NCBI GenBank assembly: GCA_013398615.1
Contig: VZSR01000055.1
Span: 4,912,717-4,976,716, forward strand
From: Brachypodius melanocephalos
Lineage: Eukaryota; Chordata; Aves; Passeriformes; Pycnonotidae
Length of the DNA: 64,000 bases
Direction: 5' to 3'
The position numbers and the translations under genes are program-made. Under the pieces are notes generated by a model, which was not told the origin of the DNA, ran no database searches, and worked only from the letters and a program-made list of their open reading frames with translations. Below, piece by piece: positions 1 to 14,800 of the stretch. How positions within the stretch are numbered: the first letter of the stretch is position 1; each line of letters begins with the position of its first letter.

Positions 1-3000
1 GGAGCAGCAATTCACCCAGAAATAGTCATTTGTTGCTGACAGCCAAAAATACTATGCAATAAGCAGAATTCTTTCCTTATCTGCACTGGTTTTATACAAC
101 CCAAGTCACAAGCTCAGTGAAAGAGCTTCTGATTTACAGCAGCTGGGAACAGAACCTGGAGAAAACATCTTTACAGTAAACCCCTCAGACCACTAAGTGC
201 AGCTAACAGAGCCATACAGCAGCAAAACAGGGATAAATCATGCTCATGTTCTGGATCTCAGCAAAAGCACATCCTGCTTCACTCCATGACTTCCCCCCAC
301 CCGGTACAGATGTGGATGGATTCCACTCATAACCATTCCAATACACTGGTCCATGTGAAGGTAAAGCCAATACTTTGAGGGGTGTGACTTTTTGGGGTTT
401 TTCTTTTTGCTTTCAGATTGGTTCCTAAGACTTCCCTATTTCTCTAAAGGAGCTGCTTTAGGAGTTCATTCAGCCACCACTGCTAAGACAAAGTGGTTGT
501 TGAGGAGAGCCTGAGGAAGCAAGAGGTGTGCTGCTTCCTGAAATGTAATCAGGGGAATCAGTAGTTCTGGGGAATCAATGCTATCAAAACAAAACAGTGA
601 CTTGTTAATAGACAGCCTTGATTCAGAAGGGCAGATCAAGTGATGATTACACTTTTTCGGTTCATTCTTTGGATAAGGATTTTAACTTGTGCCACAGGTG
701 AGTCTATAAAGGCACTGCTAGAATTAACTCAAACCAGATAGAAATCCCCTCATTATAAACAGCTGAACTCATAAATGCATTGCAGCCCACAGAAAGGAAG
801 GAAAAGGGCTGGAAAGAGAAAACAATACATGTTTCTGCGTACACCATGAGCTGTTAAAAACATAATAACCCTTCTCTGACACCACTGCACTCTGGAAGGA
901 TTTGGGATTTCTATCATTCAGTCAAATGAATCACTCAACCCATTCGGATCAGAAAAACAGTTCAGTGCTCCAATAGGCAACAATTCAATATATAGAAAAT
1001 GCAGTAAACTCACAGATGAACAAAGAGAAAGAAGCATCTCCTTCACAAGGTAAGTAAAGGGTGACAAAACAGACAAAATCTTGTGGACAAAGTAACTGAG
1101 GCATATATCAGATTTATGTCAGCATATCCTTGCCAGTGTTAGTCCCACCCACCAGCTAATCATCAATTTATTTTAATTGTGAGGGGCAGAGGCGACAGAT
1201 TCAGCTGTCACATTCTCAGAATAGACATCTTTCCTTTAAAATAGTTAGCAGGATCATCTATCTGTGCATATGGCCTTTCTTCAAGCAATATTTCCCTCTG
1301 CAGATGAAGCATGAGAGAAGCACCAGAATCTTTTCATTTACAGGACACTCAGCTTTACTTCAAAAAAAAATCTAGGGATCTCAAATAGCAAAGACACTTT
1401 TGGAAAGCAAGTATTCTACATCTTGTAGGTATTATTTTTAAAAAGGAAAAGGAAAAAGAAAGAATGCAGTTAGCACCTGATCATAGGGAAATTATACATG
1501 TGCAACTTAGATGTGAGAGTGCACACAGAGACAGCAGTGAAACGTATTGGGAAATTTTCTGAAGAATCTGAGCAGATTTAAATTCTTAAAATACAAACCA
1601 GAAAGAGTAGTAGCCTTAGCATTATTGTCCCTATTAAACAGTCACTTCCACAGGTGACAAAAGCCACACAACCTGCTTTTGCTGCTGAGTAAAAAAGTGC
1701 AAGGGGTTACAGAGCACCCCAAGAGAGCCTGCAGCTCCCAAAATATGCTCAGTGGTTGCTCCTGCAGATCAGGCCCAAGTGCTCAGTGAGAACACAGTGC
1801 CTTTAAATCTTTTTTTGCTGGTACAGTATGAATGTCTGCACCCTCTGCTTTGCTGGTGTCCTAAAGATGAACCTGGCCAGGATAATTGACTCTCAATCTT
1901 CCTGATATAGTTACTGAAAATAACTTCATCTAATGTAATCTCTTTATTACTACTGTAAAACACTTTACTCCTTCTGCAGGTCACAGGCAGAAGGGTAAGC
2001 TCTTTGAATGCCTAGCATGGTCTCAGGAACACAAAACTCCAGCAAGCACTAATAGAGCTTCATATATAATCAGCACTGCTCTCAGCTGCAAGGAAATCTG
2101 ATTTACATCAGGCTACCACTGCAGCAAAGCCAAGAAAGGTCCTGCAGAGATGCAGAGCTCAAATAAATTCATATGCCATTTCAGAAATTAAAGTGAGGGT
2201 CACATTCTGCTCCTGGTAAGGCTGGAGAAATGACCCTGCATGCAATGGAGTTATTCTTGATTTATGCCATACCTGGTAGCATAATCTGGCCATCAGTCTC
2301 CTGAACCAGGCTTTGTTCTCTAGAGAACTTTGAAATATTTCTAAGGTTGTTATTTTTGAGCTTGCAGTAACAAACAACAGAATATGGGTTGTTGGAAGCA
2401 AAATATTTCCTCCTCCTTAATGAGGGTGTTAAAAGCAAGTCTCCCTTGTGTGGCTCTCAGAAACATCCAAAGCCATGCTGAAAGTAGGAAGCAAAAGCAA
2501 AATCTGCAGGAGTCTGATGGGCCAGAAACCACCACTTTTCAGAAGATTATAGTCAACTTCCACCTAGAAGTTGAAGAAAGAAGATCAAAAAAACCCCCCC
2601 AAAACAAAATCCCACCCACTTTCTACATCCATTTACTACCAACAGAGATGCTTGGGAGTGGCTGTGAAGTGTGCAGGGTCAAAGGAATGTGAGGAGACTG
2701 CAAAGTTCAGGACCTGAAATGCTGATCTAACCACAAATGTTAATCCTTACACTCATTTTATGGTCTCTAGTTACAAAGGAGCAACAACAGCAGTTGGTTT
2801 CCTCCTGTCTATTGATTACAATAGGTGGCACCTTATCAATGCATCAGTTAGATCCAGATAAACCACCAGGCAAGACTACTTAAAAATACCCAAACCAACA
2901 CAAAAAAGGAAAAGTCCTTTCTATGCTCTACATCCTTGTGGAATATGAAAAGCAATGAAGAAAAGCAGAAGTTTTTGTGTCACCATCCTAGCTGAGACCT

Positions 3001-6000
3001 TCTTTTCCAGGAGAAGTGGGATAGGTCTGTGTCCTCTGCTGGTGCTGAGAGCTGGAACAGCCTCACAGGGTCAGCCTGCAGAAAAACGAGGTCAGAGCTG
3101 CATTAGGATCGATCCAGAGCATTGTGGCTGTTACACTGATGGGGCCACTTCTCATTTGCTATTTCCTAGCCAGAGCCAAGCTCACAGAGCCATTACAGGT
3201 TGCTCTGGTTACATCCATCCTTTCCTTGGAAAGGCAAACCTCCTTGCTTTCAGCCACTTTCATCTGTAACACTCTGCCCTCAGACTCTTCTGACACTTAG
3301 GGCTTGTGACTGGGAGCTGGGTCTTCTAATCAGAGATAAAACAATTGGGAGGTCAAACAAACAAGCAAACAAACAAGCATCATCTCTCCAGAGGTCAGAG
3401 CTTATCCAGCACACGGGGGAAAGGAAGCCACAGAAAGTGTGACTCATTTTATGTTTACTGCTCTGGTGCAGTGCCTATCCACAGCTGATGCTGGGCTGTA
3501 TCCAATATTGATTTGCGCTGGATGTTCTGATCTTACCCCATTACTCAGAGGAAGGAAAGCCTCCATTTATATCAGACACAGCAGAGCAAGAGACCTCCAC
3601 TTGCTGTGTTACAAATCACAGCGCAATTAAAATGATGCATCATAAGTGATCCCCAGGATTTCATCACAGAAGAGTCAAAGGAAAAAATAGAATTATTCTC
3701 ACAGAGGCACTAGAAAACTGCTGTGCCAGGACATACACGCAATATGTTTCTAATCAATATTTAATATTAATATTTTTATGGTAAACCTGAACAGAGATAT
3801 GAAACCCACTGAATACTACAGCCAGGAGTTCAATCAGAAGGGCAAAAACCTCAAACTAAGCTTTGTTCCTATCATAAGACATTAGTAGATGCCAAATAAT
3901 GAAAAACCAAACCAAAACAAACCAAATTAATGTACAAAATACACACTGCATACAGACTGAAAAATCAAAGATTTAGGTGTAATCTAAAATGAGTGAAAAG
4001 AATTTTTCCTAAAGACAACGAAGCCATAAAGCAAGATCAATTCTAACTGTGCAGCCTGAAATAACTGTCTGAGAAAGATGATCCAGAAGAATCCTGTCCT
4101 CACAATGACACTTTGGAAAGGAACAATTACACCTTAACAGAGCAGGGAGGGAGCCTAAAGCATGCCTGATCTCTAGGGTGGAAGGAATAGGAAAAACATT
4201 CAACCCCAGACTAATTTTAATGAGGAAATAGATATTTTTTCACATTCACAAAGCAGATTTGAGAATGGGAGAGATGGATGTTTTACCTGACCTTCAGTAA
4301 AACATGTCTTCTCAATTTTCTAAGCCCAGTTAAAAGGAAATTACCACAGAAATATTATGGGTAACCCTGAACATAGCCAGGTGTTCTGGCTGATAAAAAC
4401 AGATATATTATAGAGGCATATTATACCATGTTAGTAATTGTTCATTAACAAAACATAAAGATGGAAAGTGGATTGAGGCTGAAAATGAAAACAATACAAA
4501 AGAAGAAAGAAAGATAAAAAAAACAGGAGGAAGAGAATATCCAAAGGAAACTTCACAAGTAAACCTTGCTCAGGTACAAATCTTCCCTCATTTCAGCAAC
4601 TGGGTTTCAAGAACCATCTGGCATCTACAAATGGGAACCTCTCCAGCCACAGAATTTCAAGGACAAAGTGCCACCATTATGATGCCAATCCTGTCTTTTA
4701 TTATCTTAATAATATCCAACATCTTAATTCATCTACGGTAATCAGATATGAACACACAACCTTATATTGATCCACACAAGGCTAAATTTATGTTTACTAC
4801 ATACCTGCCTGACAAGCAATTCTTTTCTGACCTTTTTGTTCATGGAAAAGTACAACTGTCTCTCACATCCACTATTCCCTCATCCTGCAAATTACAGAGA
4901 GCCTACAGATAAATTGATTTAAGATGCCTAAAAGAGCTGCTGGTGGCTCTCAAACCACTACTTATAATCTTCTGCCTCCCCACTGAAAGAGTTAGGATTA
5001 AACGTGGGGTGTCACTGATGCTAAATAAGTTTCTTTTTACCAGGTTGGAGGTAATGAACTGCACGGAGCCCTTTCAAACCAATCTGTCAGGGTGCAATAG
5101 GCACAGGTTTTATTTCCCTCCACCAATAAGTGCTCGCTGTACTTGCAGCCATCTGTCTTTCCTTCCTCGCAGAAGCAATTTCCCCCTTCTACCTTTGAAA
5201 ACAGCACAGAGAGCTCCTGTCAGCGCTGGGGTGACATTGGACCAGGGGCCTGAGTCAGGCAGCTTTGAAGCAGCACTGTGCAGGCTGCAAGGAAAAGTGA
5301 GGGATCATGGAAAATTTACATTTTACAAACCCACTGCTAAGTGTCACCGTAAGTGTTTTGCTGCAGTTAAACAACAGGCAGAAAATCACTGAGGGAAAAT
5401 TATAAAAGCAGCATGCAAGATCAAAATCTGGATTATTAGTGCTGCACCATCTAAGTTTAGAGGTACAGAACCTGGTCCGTGGTTTGAAAACTCTTACATG
5501 CAATCAGGTGTCAGAGTTCTAAGTCATGAATGGCAAACCACTCTCAACGATGCAACCATGAAAATATGTGTGGGTTATCAGATGAGATTGATCACGTTGT
5601 AAAACATTAAAAATCCCAGATAAACAGCATTAAGAATACAGGAAGGTTTTGTGTAAATGGATGTAAAGTGGATGTCAGGGGGAAGGGTTAAATAGAAGCG
5701 GTAGGGAACAGGGGGTTTGGCAAAGGGGCAGTGAATAATTCGGGAACAAAGTGCAAGGGATGCAACCAGGGGCTCAGAGGAGAAGGTGACTTTTCATCAG
5801 GTGAGAGAAGGTGAGTTCACAGGCAGGCAGGACGCAGACAGGGAAGGAAGGGCACTGGCTGTGTGGGGCAAAAAGCCCACGGTCATTGCTCCATTCTGAC
5901 CCCTGCCCCCAGGCATCTCTGTCAGAGGAGGGTTGTAGCAAGCAGGGGAAGAGAGAAGGGCGATGCTGCTCCCTCCTCAGAGGCTTCATGAGGCAATTAC

Positions 6001-6048
6001 AGATACTTGGAATTACAGCTACCTGGAACTACAGCTTCCTGGAATTAT
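6001..6048 (+). repeat. 16-bp unit repeated three times
   Basis: AGATACTTGGAATTAC, AGCTACCTGGAACTAC and AGCTTCCTGGAATTAT lie end to end, consensus AGCTACCTGGAATTAC. Confidence 0.85.
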
Positions 6049-8907
6049 AATTAGTATTACAGTGAACCCGGCTCAATGCAGGTGAGGCTACCCACTCCCA
6101 ATCTGGATGTAGTCCAATGTTTCTAAGACAGAAGGCAGATGGTTTTTAGCTTAATTCTCTGACAAAAACAGAGCCTCTAAAAATGATGCTGTGCAAGAGC
6201 CCTGTAAGACATTTGTTTATAAGCACATTCCTAAATAGCATTGCTTACTGTTTGGAGAAAACAGCATTTGTGAACTGTTCCCACCTTTCAAAGAGAACAC
6301 GTGCTGCAGTCAAAATTCTTCTTATTGTTGTTTCGTTATTCCTGCAGAGGACAGAACATTGAATAGTAAACGATGAAGCATCCTAAATAAAGATGAGCTA
6401 ACACTGACAAAAAAGAATCAAAAAACAACAGAATACCATTTACTGAGGCAGTAGCCATGCATAGTTGCTGGAGCACAAAGTTCATTAGAGGACAAGGTTT
6501 TTTTCATTCACCACCGTAAATTAGCAAAGACTTCTTGTTCTGATGAAGGGCAAGAAAGTCATAAATTACCAAAAAGAGAAAGGAAAACTTTTCAAAAGTG
6601 CCAAACCCCCTCACATTTACACATCAAAGATGATGCCTAAAGTCAGTATATTGTTTCCTTGATTCAGCCAGCTCTGGATCACACATCGTGTGTTTGATTT
6701 TCTGAAAGGCAAAGCACATACGTTTAATCATTGATGGATATGAACCATATACATATGTATATTAAAAAAAAAAAGTGAAGAGCTCCAACTCAGATGGAAA
6801 TCACATCTCAAGCTGAGATCTGTATATCTGATTCAAAACATTCAAAATACAGTTAATTACACAGAATAAATAGTTATAAAGATTTGTGAAGTAAGCTTCT
6901 TTAATTTGTATTGCAAATTTCTGCTTATAGGATGATTCCTTCAGTGAGGGACTTTGGTTCCATTTAGAAAGTTTCATTCAGTGTTTATACTCCTGAATTT
7001 TAAAAGCAGGACATGCACACTCATCTTTTGTTAGACACACATGACTGCTTTCATTGTCTTTTGACTTCTTGGTTTCAATTTACCAATTTTCTGACAAGAT
7101 GCTTTAGTAATAAAATCTTATTCCAGTTTAGCCAATGAATTATCCATTATCACACTTGAGTAGAGCAGACTGAGACAAAAAATACCTAAATTGATTTTAC
7201 ATGGTTAATTTAGAATCCAGAAAAGAATTACATGAAAACATACCTGGATATGGGGAATAGCTGTGTATATCCCAGTTCTCCTAAAAAATCTTAACCATCC
7301 AAAAAAAAAAATCCCAAAACAACAAACCAAACCCAAAAAAATCAACAGATGAAGGAGTAAAGCAGCCTCTCAGGCTCTGTGTTTGTGTCCATTCCCAAAC
7401 CTGTCCTTTACTGATAACCTGCCTAAGCATTGCTTTTCTAGAGCACGTGAAATAAGCTGCAAAACTAAAGTGTATTTTTCACACTGCTGTTAAACCTTAA
7501 TTTGCTACCTATGTGAAATCAATTGTTCAAGTCTTTAGGAGGTGTGCGTGGAGACAAAAAAGGTTAATTCTTCCTATGCCCTCACTTAGAAGGCTTCTGT
7601 ATATTTAGAGAACAACCATTTAGCTAATTACTTTCACCATCCTAAGCTTGAAGGATCAGAGACCCACAGAAAATAGTGAGGGAACAGCAAACTCAGTGAC
7701 AACTGGCAAACCTTACCCAGCAGGGCTGGATCCTGGCTGACAGCTGGAAAAGGACCAAGGGTGTTTAATCAAAGCCAGGAATGTGCAGAACTGGGTATGG
7801 GACAGTGTTTAGACTTTAAAGATAAATATTTCTTTGGCATGACAAATTGGACATCTCTAGCCTGAGTTTTTTCTGATTTTGGAATCATCATCTGAATTAG
7901 GTCATTCTCTCAAGATTAAAATTCTGCTTGGTCTCTGCTCTCTCAAATAGGAGCTCTCATCTCACTGGATATCAGGATTTGGTAGGTTGCATTCTTAACT
8001 ACAGCCAGAAAGATTCTATTGTCAGACCTTACAGAAGCACCAGAAAAGGAGGGCAAAAGGTGACAATTGCCCTAGAAAACCCCATACAGTGAATGGTTTG
8101 ACCTCAGAACTTTGACCTTTTTTTCTGGCGTTTCCCTTCCAGCTCCAGATTTATTTGTAGCCCCTTCACTGCAAAATTCTTGGATGAAGGGAAATAAAGG
8201 CATGACTCAAAATATTCTGCCCAGCAATCTGCAGTGGAAAACAAAAACAAAATAAACAAACAACAACAACAAAAAACAAAAACAGAAAAAAACCCCAAAC
8301 AAACACCCCACAGAAACACAATACCAGAACTTAAACAAAGTAATTCATAGGAGAATATTTGTAGCATATTTCCAAACCACTGCAGTAGGAAAATTCATGA
8401 ATAATATTAGGAGCATTTATGTGATCCACCTTCCTCCTGCACAGTGTTTGTCCAACATAATGAGATCTGGATTGGCTGAATATAATACAAATTTGAGAGT
8501 GTTATACTTGAAACTGATCATGCATGTTAGGAGGGGGGGAAAAAAGGCAAATGGAGCATTTTTAATGCATATAATCACGTGTGAATATTGACACTCCGCT
8601 GCACTAATACAGGTTATTGCCACTGAATTAACAATGCTCACAAATTAACAGCCAGAGAAGTCCCATGGATTACACTTGCATCTTCTGTATAAATATTTTT
8701 TTTAACATTTCTTTCTATTCAGGTCAAGGCCATGACATTCTAATTTCATTGGAAAAATTCAGGTCCCATTTTCTGAGGCAGGAGATGTGGGAGAACTATG
8801 ACCGACAGAAGATGGGTTTGCTTTATTCTCCAAAATTGAAGTGAAAATTACATTTATGTCATTACATTTTAATACATTCTCCTGTGAATATACATACCAA
8901 TATACAT

Positions 8908-8945
8908 CTCTCTCCCGCTCTCTCTCTATATATATTTATATATTT
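8908..8945. repeat. Compound CT / TA simple repeat
   Basis: A CTCTCT run interrupted by CCG passes directly into TATATA. Confidence 0.85.
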
Positions 8946-9264
8946 ATTCAACTTATTACTGTTCCAGACTCTAAAAGTTGATGTTTACAGATGCAGGAAT
9001 TCAAATATGTTTAGACAGAAAACTTTTACTTGTTTGCAAACCCTGCATAAATTTTGAACAGCAGTTTTTACCAGGCAGAGAGCACAAAGGTCTCTTCTAT
9101 TCTGAGAAGAAAGACAGAAAATATTAGGTGGGATAGGATGGGTAGGTAGGACTGCAAAATTTCACCCCTGTTCATTCCTGATCCTGCTTCATTCATTGTA
9201 AGAATAATGCATTAAATAGTGTAAACCAGTTGCAGGTATTCCAACAAAACTTTACCTTTGCTTT

Positions 9265-9465
9265 TCTTACACAGATTTTCACTGAGAGGGTTATCAAGCC
9301 CTGGAACAGATTTTTCAGGGAAGTGGTGGAGTTACCATCCCTGAAAGTGCCCAAGAAGTGACTGGATGTGGCACTCAGTGCTATGGTTTAGTTGAGAGTC
9401 AGTCAAAGTCTGGAATCCATGATCTTTGGGGGTCTTTTCCAGCTTCAGGGATTCTGTGATTCTAT
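9265..9465 (+). mobile_element. CR1 LINE 3' fragment
   Basis: Reads like the CR1 3' region: a diverged block from GAGAGGGTTATCAAGCCCTG through GTGGTGGAGTTACC to a tail of TTCCAGCTTCAGGGATTCTG and a terminal GATTCTATGG octamer. The tail places the 3' end at the right, so plus orientation. Confidence 0.8.
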
Positions 9466-11337
9466 GGAAGTTCGCAAATGCCACTGGGGCAAGCGTGGTT
9501 TTGTTGCCCCAAGGTCTGTATGTCTCACTTGTGTGCATAATTATCAGGAGACAAAGGAAAAAAATAAATCCTGGAGACTTTGAGGGCAAACCAGCAAACG
9601 TGCTTCAGTAAGTCTCAACTCTGTTTTCAGGTAAGGCAATGGGAAGACCTGATTTTTGATAGCACTTAGTCCTACACTGTGTGCTTTTAAAACTCACAGC
9701 AGAAGCAAATTGCCAAAGGAAATCAATAGAAAAAGGAGCCAGGAACTGAACTGTGACCCACCCTGAGCCTCTCCACAAAGCCCCAGTGGTGGTTTGCAGG
9801 TGCTGTACAAGAAGTAGTGCTGTGCTGTGAGCACCTGGGACACAGCTCCACCTGGAACTGGAATTCAGCACAGGAATTCAAGGTCTGCAATCTCCTGAGA
9901 ACCATTAAGGAATATAAACTCCAGCCAGGCAGGAGTCAGGCTGGCACGAGTTATGAGTTCAGGTCAATTTTGTATCTACAATTAAAAACAAACAATCCCT
10001 CCCAAGCAAAATAAAAACCAACAAAGCAAAATATCCTGCTACTTACATATTTTAAATGAACAACACAAACAAACCTGAAAATATGAAGACAGTGAAAACC
10101 AGCCCACCAAAACCAGTTAAAATTCACCTGTCCTAGGTCAGTGCTGCTTTCCAGGAGGGCTGTAAAGGACTGGATACAAGAGGGCTGCTTGTGCATTGAG
10201 ATGATGCTCCTGCCCTTCAGCATGGTGGTATTTGTGTGTTCAATTGCTGTGTCATCCCCAGGCAGCACAGCCACTTAACACCACCAGAAAGAGGGGCTCT
10301 TCCATGTCCTGGCACTGCCTGAGGCACCTGTGCTTCAAGGAAAGCTGGATGTGTTCCTGGGTACAACCAGCCAAGCAAAGGGTTCCTAAATCTTTGCACA
10401 ATCCAATTGCAGGAGCTGTTGGGAGAGTGTTGTACAGCAAGGCCTGCTGAATTATTTACTCTCTACCAGCACATAACTCACAAATACCTCCTAAAAGTTT
10501 TAGTTACACTGCAAACTTCTTGTTTGAGTCTTCTGCAAACCCTGCCCCTGCATTAAAGTGGGAATGTACTGCTCTCCAGCACACATTAGGGTGAGGAAAG
10601 GAAGCTTCCTGGCAGGTCATTCCATTTCCACTACGCACATGTTGAAAGCTGCTATGAATCCAGAGCTTTCAATGCATAACCAACAAGGTTTACAGCCACT
10701 AAAACGTGGTTCATACATTGTGCGTTTTCTTTAAAGAGGGTCAAGGACAATGGGTTCTGCAGGAAACAGGCACCTTACCTCCGTTCAAAACATTTCCCAA
10801 TTAGAACATGAGTTAAAATACTCATCCAATTAATTTTTGTTTGTACCTTGCTGATTGAGTGAGTCGCTATCCAAACAGCTGCTTTTCAAAAGGGACCTTT
10901 CTTAGCCTCTGGTGCTGCAGACTGCTGTGTTATGTACTAACCCACTGATCCATACTGCCTTCAATTTTCTTTGATGCTTTCTAGTTTTTAAGTGCTGCAG
11001 CATAATGCTAACCTTGCGAGTGCAGCATCTATTTCTAACACAGTTACCTCCTGCAATTTATCTGGGCAAATTTTTCAAAGGAAGTGCTCTACACAGGGAG
11101 ATGTTCTGCGCGCATCCCGTGCCCCTAACAAATTAAAAAACAGATAGGTAAATTAAAGTCAACCTTTAAATCCTGTTTTTGAAGGCAGATCACATTATCT
11201 CATCAGCTGGAGACTACATCAATGGCTGCAACTCCACCACTTTATAAAACACTCTCTGAACCTCGGATGAGGGGCACGTTATACACAAAAAAAATTGTGT
11301 GTGCAGGAAATATCCATTGTATATCTACAAAATGGGC

Positions 11338-11396
11338 CATATCCCACTGCCATTAAAATTGATGGGAGTTTTGCCATTGCCTTCAATGGGATCAGC
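11338..11396. repeat. Possible ancient interspersed repeat
   Basis: CCATTAAAATTGATGGGAG and TTGCCATTGCCTTCAATGGG form an imperfect palindrome of a type I recall as abundant in reptile and bird genomes. The family name is uncertain. Confidence 0.35.
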
Positions 11397-11803
11397 AGCA
11401 GTATATAAAGATGGATTGGCTCTGAGCGTGCACACTGGCGCTTTATGGGCGTGACAATATAAAAGCCCTGTTGAAGTAATAGAATGAATTATAGCAGTGC
11501 TGGGGATGTCAATTTGCCTCCTTCTACCTTCACTTGCTGTACAAGGAACATTAAACATTTCCCTGGTTAGCCACAGAATCATAAAAATTACAGATAAAAA
11601 AGTACTATTAAGTCTACTTCCTGCCAACACAAAATTACTCCTCCTTGTACCTTCTCTAATCCTCTCTGCAGCCCTGTTTTACACCACTCAAATGTTCTGG
11701 CTTGTTCTCCTCCCTGCAAAGAATTATTCATCAGCTACTTAATCACACATTCAGACAAGATAAACTTTTCCTGGAGTAAATCAACAAAGCAAAATACTGC
11801 CCT

Positions 11804-11814
<11 letters not shown>

Positions 11815-11837
<23 letters not shown>

Positions 11838-11840
11838 TAT
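11815..11840. repeat. (AT)13 microsatellite
   Basis: A pure AT dinucleotide run in AT-rich DNA. Confidence 0.95.
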
Positions 11841-14800
11841 GTTGCTCTGAATTTCCTCTTAGCTTTTTATTCTACTTGGGGGCAATTAGAAAATACTTTG
11901 CAAGAACTCTGTAAGTGATATTTTTCCCTGCTTTTCATGGCCCACCACATCCAAATGCAGGCAGGAGGAGTTGCTTGTTAGTGGTGGGATGGTTCTCAAT
12001 AAGGCTGAACTCATTAAAAAAAAGGAAGCCACCTTTCTGTTTTCACTCTCATTTTCTCCTCTCCCACCTTCTCCCTACTGCCTCATCACATTTCTGGGCT
12101 TTACCCTGTTTTGGTCAGGGCAGAGAGCAGCCAGTCTCCTCTACTTTTTAGGGTAGGATGTTCAATGAGGACCTGGCACACCAAAGAAGGAAAAGTAGAT
12201 CTAAAAGATGTGCACTCTCAGATCAAGGGACCTCGAGCAGGTTAAGGTGCTACAACAACATTCTGAGACTGAAGTTTTGCCAAATGACATCCAAAGGTGT
12301 AATTTGGCAAAACGCCTGTCTCAGAAGCCACTCTGTCTCTCAGAAACTTCTGTCTCTTTGAAAGCCTTTCCCAGATTCTCACTGAAGAGATGTGACTTTA
12401 AAGATCCCTGCAGCAGCAAAGGAAGTTACTGGGGACGAGGAGAAGCAGCAGGAATTGTGTCAGGGCCCATCCCTGACACAGATGCTGCTGGACAAGAATT
12501 ACCCCAGAGCAGCACAGGGGAGTGAGGCACAGCAGTATCAACTTAAATCTCTTGTGCATGACTGCAAGATCTGCTCTGACGGTGCATGCAAACAAGCCCC
12601 TTGTCTGTTTTGACTGCTTTAGTTGATTGGCCTTGTCAGAAGTGAGGTCAGGCCAAATGCTTGTGGTCCTTAAAGATGAAAGCTTCATGTCAGGCAAGCA
12701 AAGAATAAGGTGAGAATGTCACTGGCCAGCTGAAGTGCTGCCTCCATTCAAATTTGGAATGCTGTGCTGCTTTCTAGTGCTTGTATCACCTTTTAAAAAA
12801 TAGCTCTGCAGCGACATTTGCAGCACTTCTCACTTTAGGATTATTACCTGTGGGTTTAGGGCAGCAGATCCATTTCTTTTTCCTCTGAGTCCACGAAGGG
12901 TCACATCACCACAACACCATGGTGACCATCTGCAAAGGGCCATCTCAGAGAGAAACAGCAGAAAACACTGATGTGAAGAACCTCCTTGAATCCAGCTGTA
13001 GGGAGCAGAAATTCCTCAGTGGAGCACAAAACTGACCCAGGTTTATGTTCCATCTCTTCCTCTCAAGAGCAGCTGTGACTCTTTGATCCAGGCATTTTGC
13101 CTTGGTAGCACACAGAACATTTTTGAAATGGATGCTTGCCCCTGCATAATGCTTGCCCCTGTTGAAAATTGTGTACATCTACTAAGTAAATAAAAAACTT
13201 CCAAGGTCATTAGACCTTGACCTCAAGTCATGGGATGCAGACAGGAAGATCAGACAAGGAAAACATTTTCTGACAAATGATTGCTGTGATCTGTCTGACA
13301 AAAAAAAAAAACAGTCTTCAGTCAGGAATCACCTGATAGAATGACATCTAAAAGCTGTGACTGTGTGTGTGCCCTGTGTGCTGTGACTCAAGTTTGGCCA
13401 ACCGAACTCCAAATTTCACTCTTCCCTAGAAGACTACCAGTGTGTGCTATTCCAATTTCCCCTGGAACAAACAATCCTATTTAGAGCCAATACTGCATGA
13501 AGTTACATCAGCTTAGAAGTAAGCCATATTCTACAGCCAGGCCTGATTGTCAGTTTTTCCTCCCACTCACCAAATCAATTTTTCTGATAGGAACACCGAC
13601 CAACACAGCCATTTGTTTGGCAAGAAACAGGTAGACATATTTGATTTAAATGCTTACAGCTAAGCTGAAGACCCTGCAAGTTTAAAGCAATCCCACTGCA
13701 GTTTTCATAACTGATGTCCTCAATTCTCCTCCTAAGACAGTCAAATGAAGTGAGGGGATCCTCCCAGCCCAGTACAGGCACCTGTGGGTCTCCTACCGGA
13801 GGAAATCTCCTCTCTCCACTCACAGAGCTTTTCCTGAACAAGCTGCAGCACTGCTGCTCTTCCATGCCAAAAGCCACAGAGTCTCTTCTCCGGTATTTCA
13901 CATTTCTCACCCACTGCTGTAGTCCTGATCTTTTCATTTTGTCCTTCAAGGTGCTTCACCTTCTCTTGGCACACCTCACTGAGAAAGCCAAGAGTTCATT
14001 AGCCCCCTGGTCAGCTGCATCAGTCCACAGCCATTGTGTAATCTGTTTTTCCACTCCATTCCACAGTGGAGAATGCTTTTGACAAGCCATAATTGAACTG
14101 TGTCAGATGCCACTGAATAAAGGATAAAATGTGGTAAATACTGAAATTGCCTTTAGATAAGGCTTTCCAGGTTCTTATTGTGCCAACCCTCCTGAAACAG
14201 GGAAGTGACTTTTTGGATGTTGGAAAAGGGAATAGCGGGAAAGCACGAGGGCAGCTGAACTCCAGAACTGGCACGTGCTATGCATACAATTGTGGGCACT
14301 TTCATTCCCTGGGACTCCCCACTCCAACAAAATCGGTCATTTTCCTGCCCTCAGCTTGCTTGGGGCTGCAATTTCTTCTACAATAGAAAGGCTGACTTGT
14401 TTTCCATCTCATCTCCATCAGCACTGCTCAAGAAAGAGGAGGAAGGAAATGGCAAGGAATTAAATTACAATTACGTGGCCAAAAAAACCCCAAAAAAGTG
14501 TAAAAAGGGAAAATGTTGCAGCCTTGTAATAAAAAGGGAGCAAAAGTCCTAAGTATTCAAGAGATCCTTGAACAGACATGAAGCCTTGTCAAGAAGTGCC
14601 TTTGAGTGGATACTACTTCTGCCAACATGTGCAAATTTTGCCCCTCACCTCTACAGGCTGCCTCCATCCTTTCTGCTTTTCCCTTCTCACTCCACCTGCG
14701 CTCATCAAATTCCTGTCACCAGCCAGAACTGATTAGAACAGAAGGGAAAACAAAACAAAACAAAAAAACAACTCCACAGCACTCTGGAATAGAGAACAAA

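Noticed and set aside
4943..5392. 149-aa plus-strand ORF
   Set aside because: No recognisable domain, mixed composition and no splice or promoter support; length is within chance for this window.
13575..13974. Two overlapping minus-strand ORFs of 124 and 77 aa
   Set aside because: They overlap in different frames, and a plus-strand ORF covers the same bases. The second looks vaguely like a decayed retroelement peptide, but I could not name a family.
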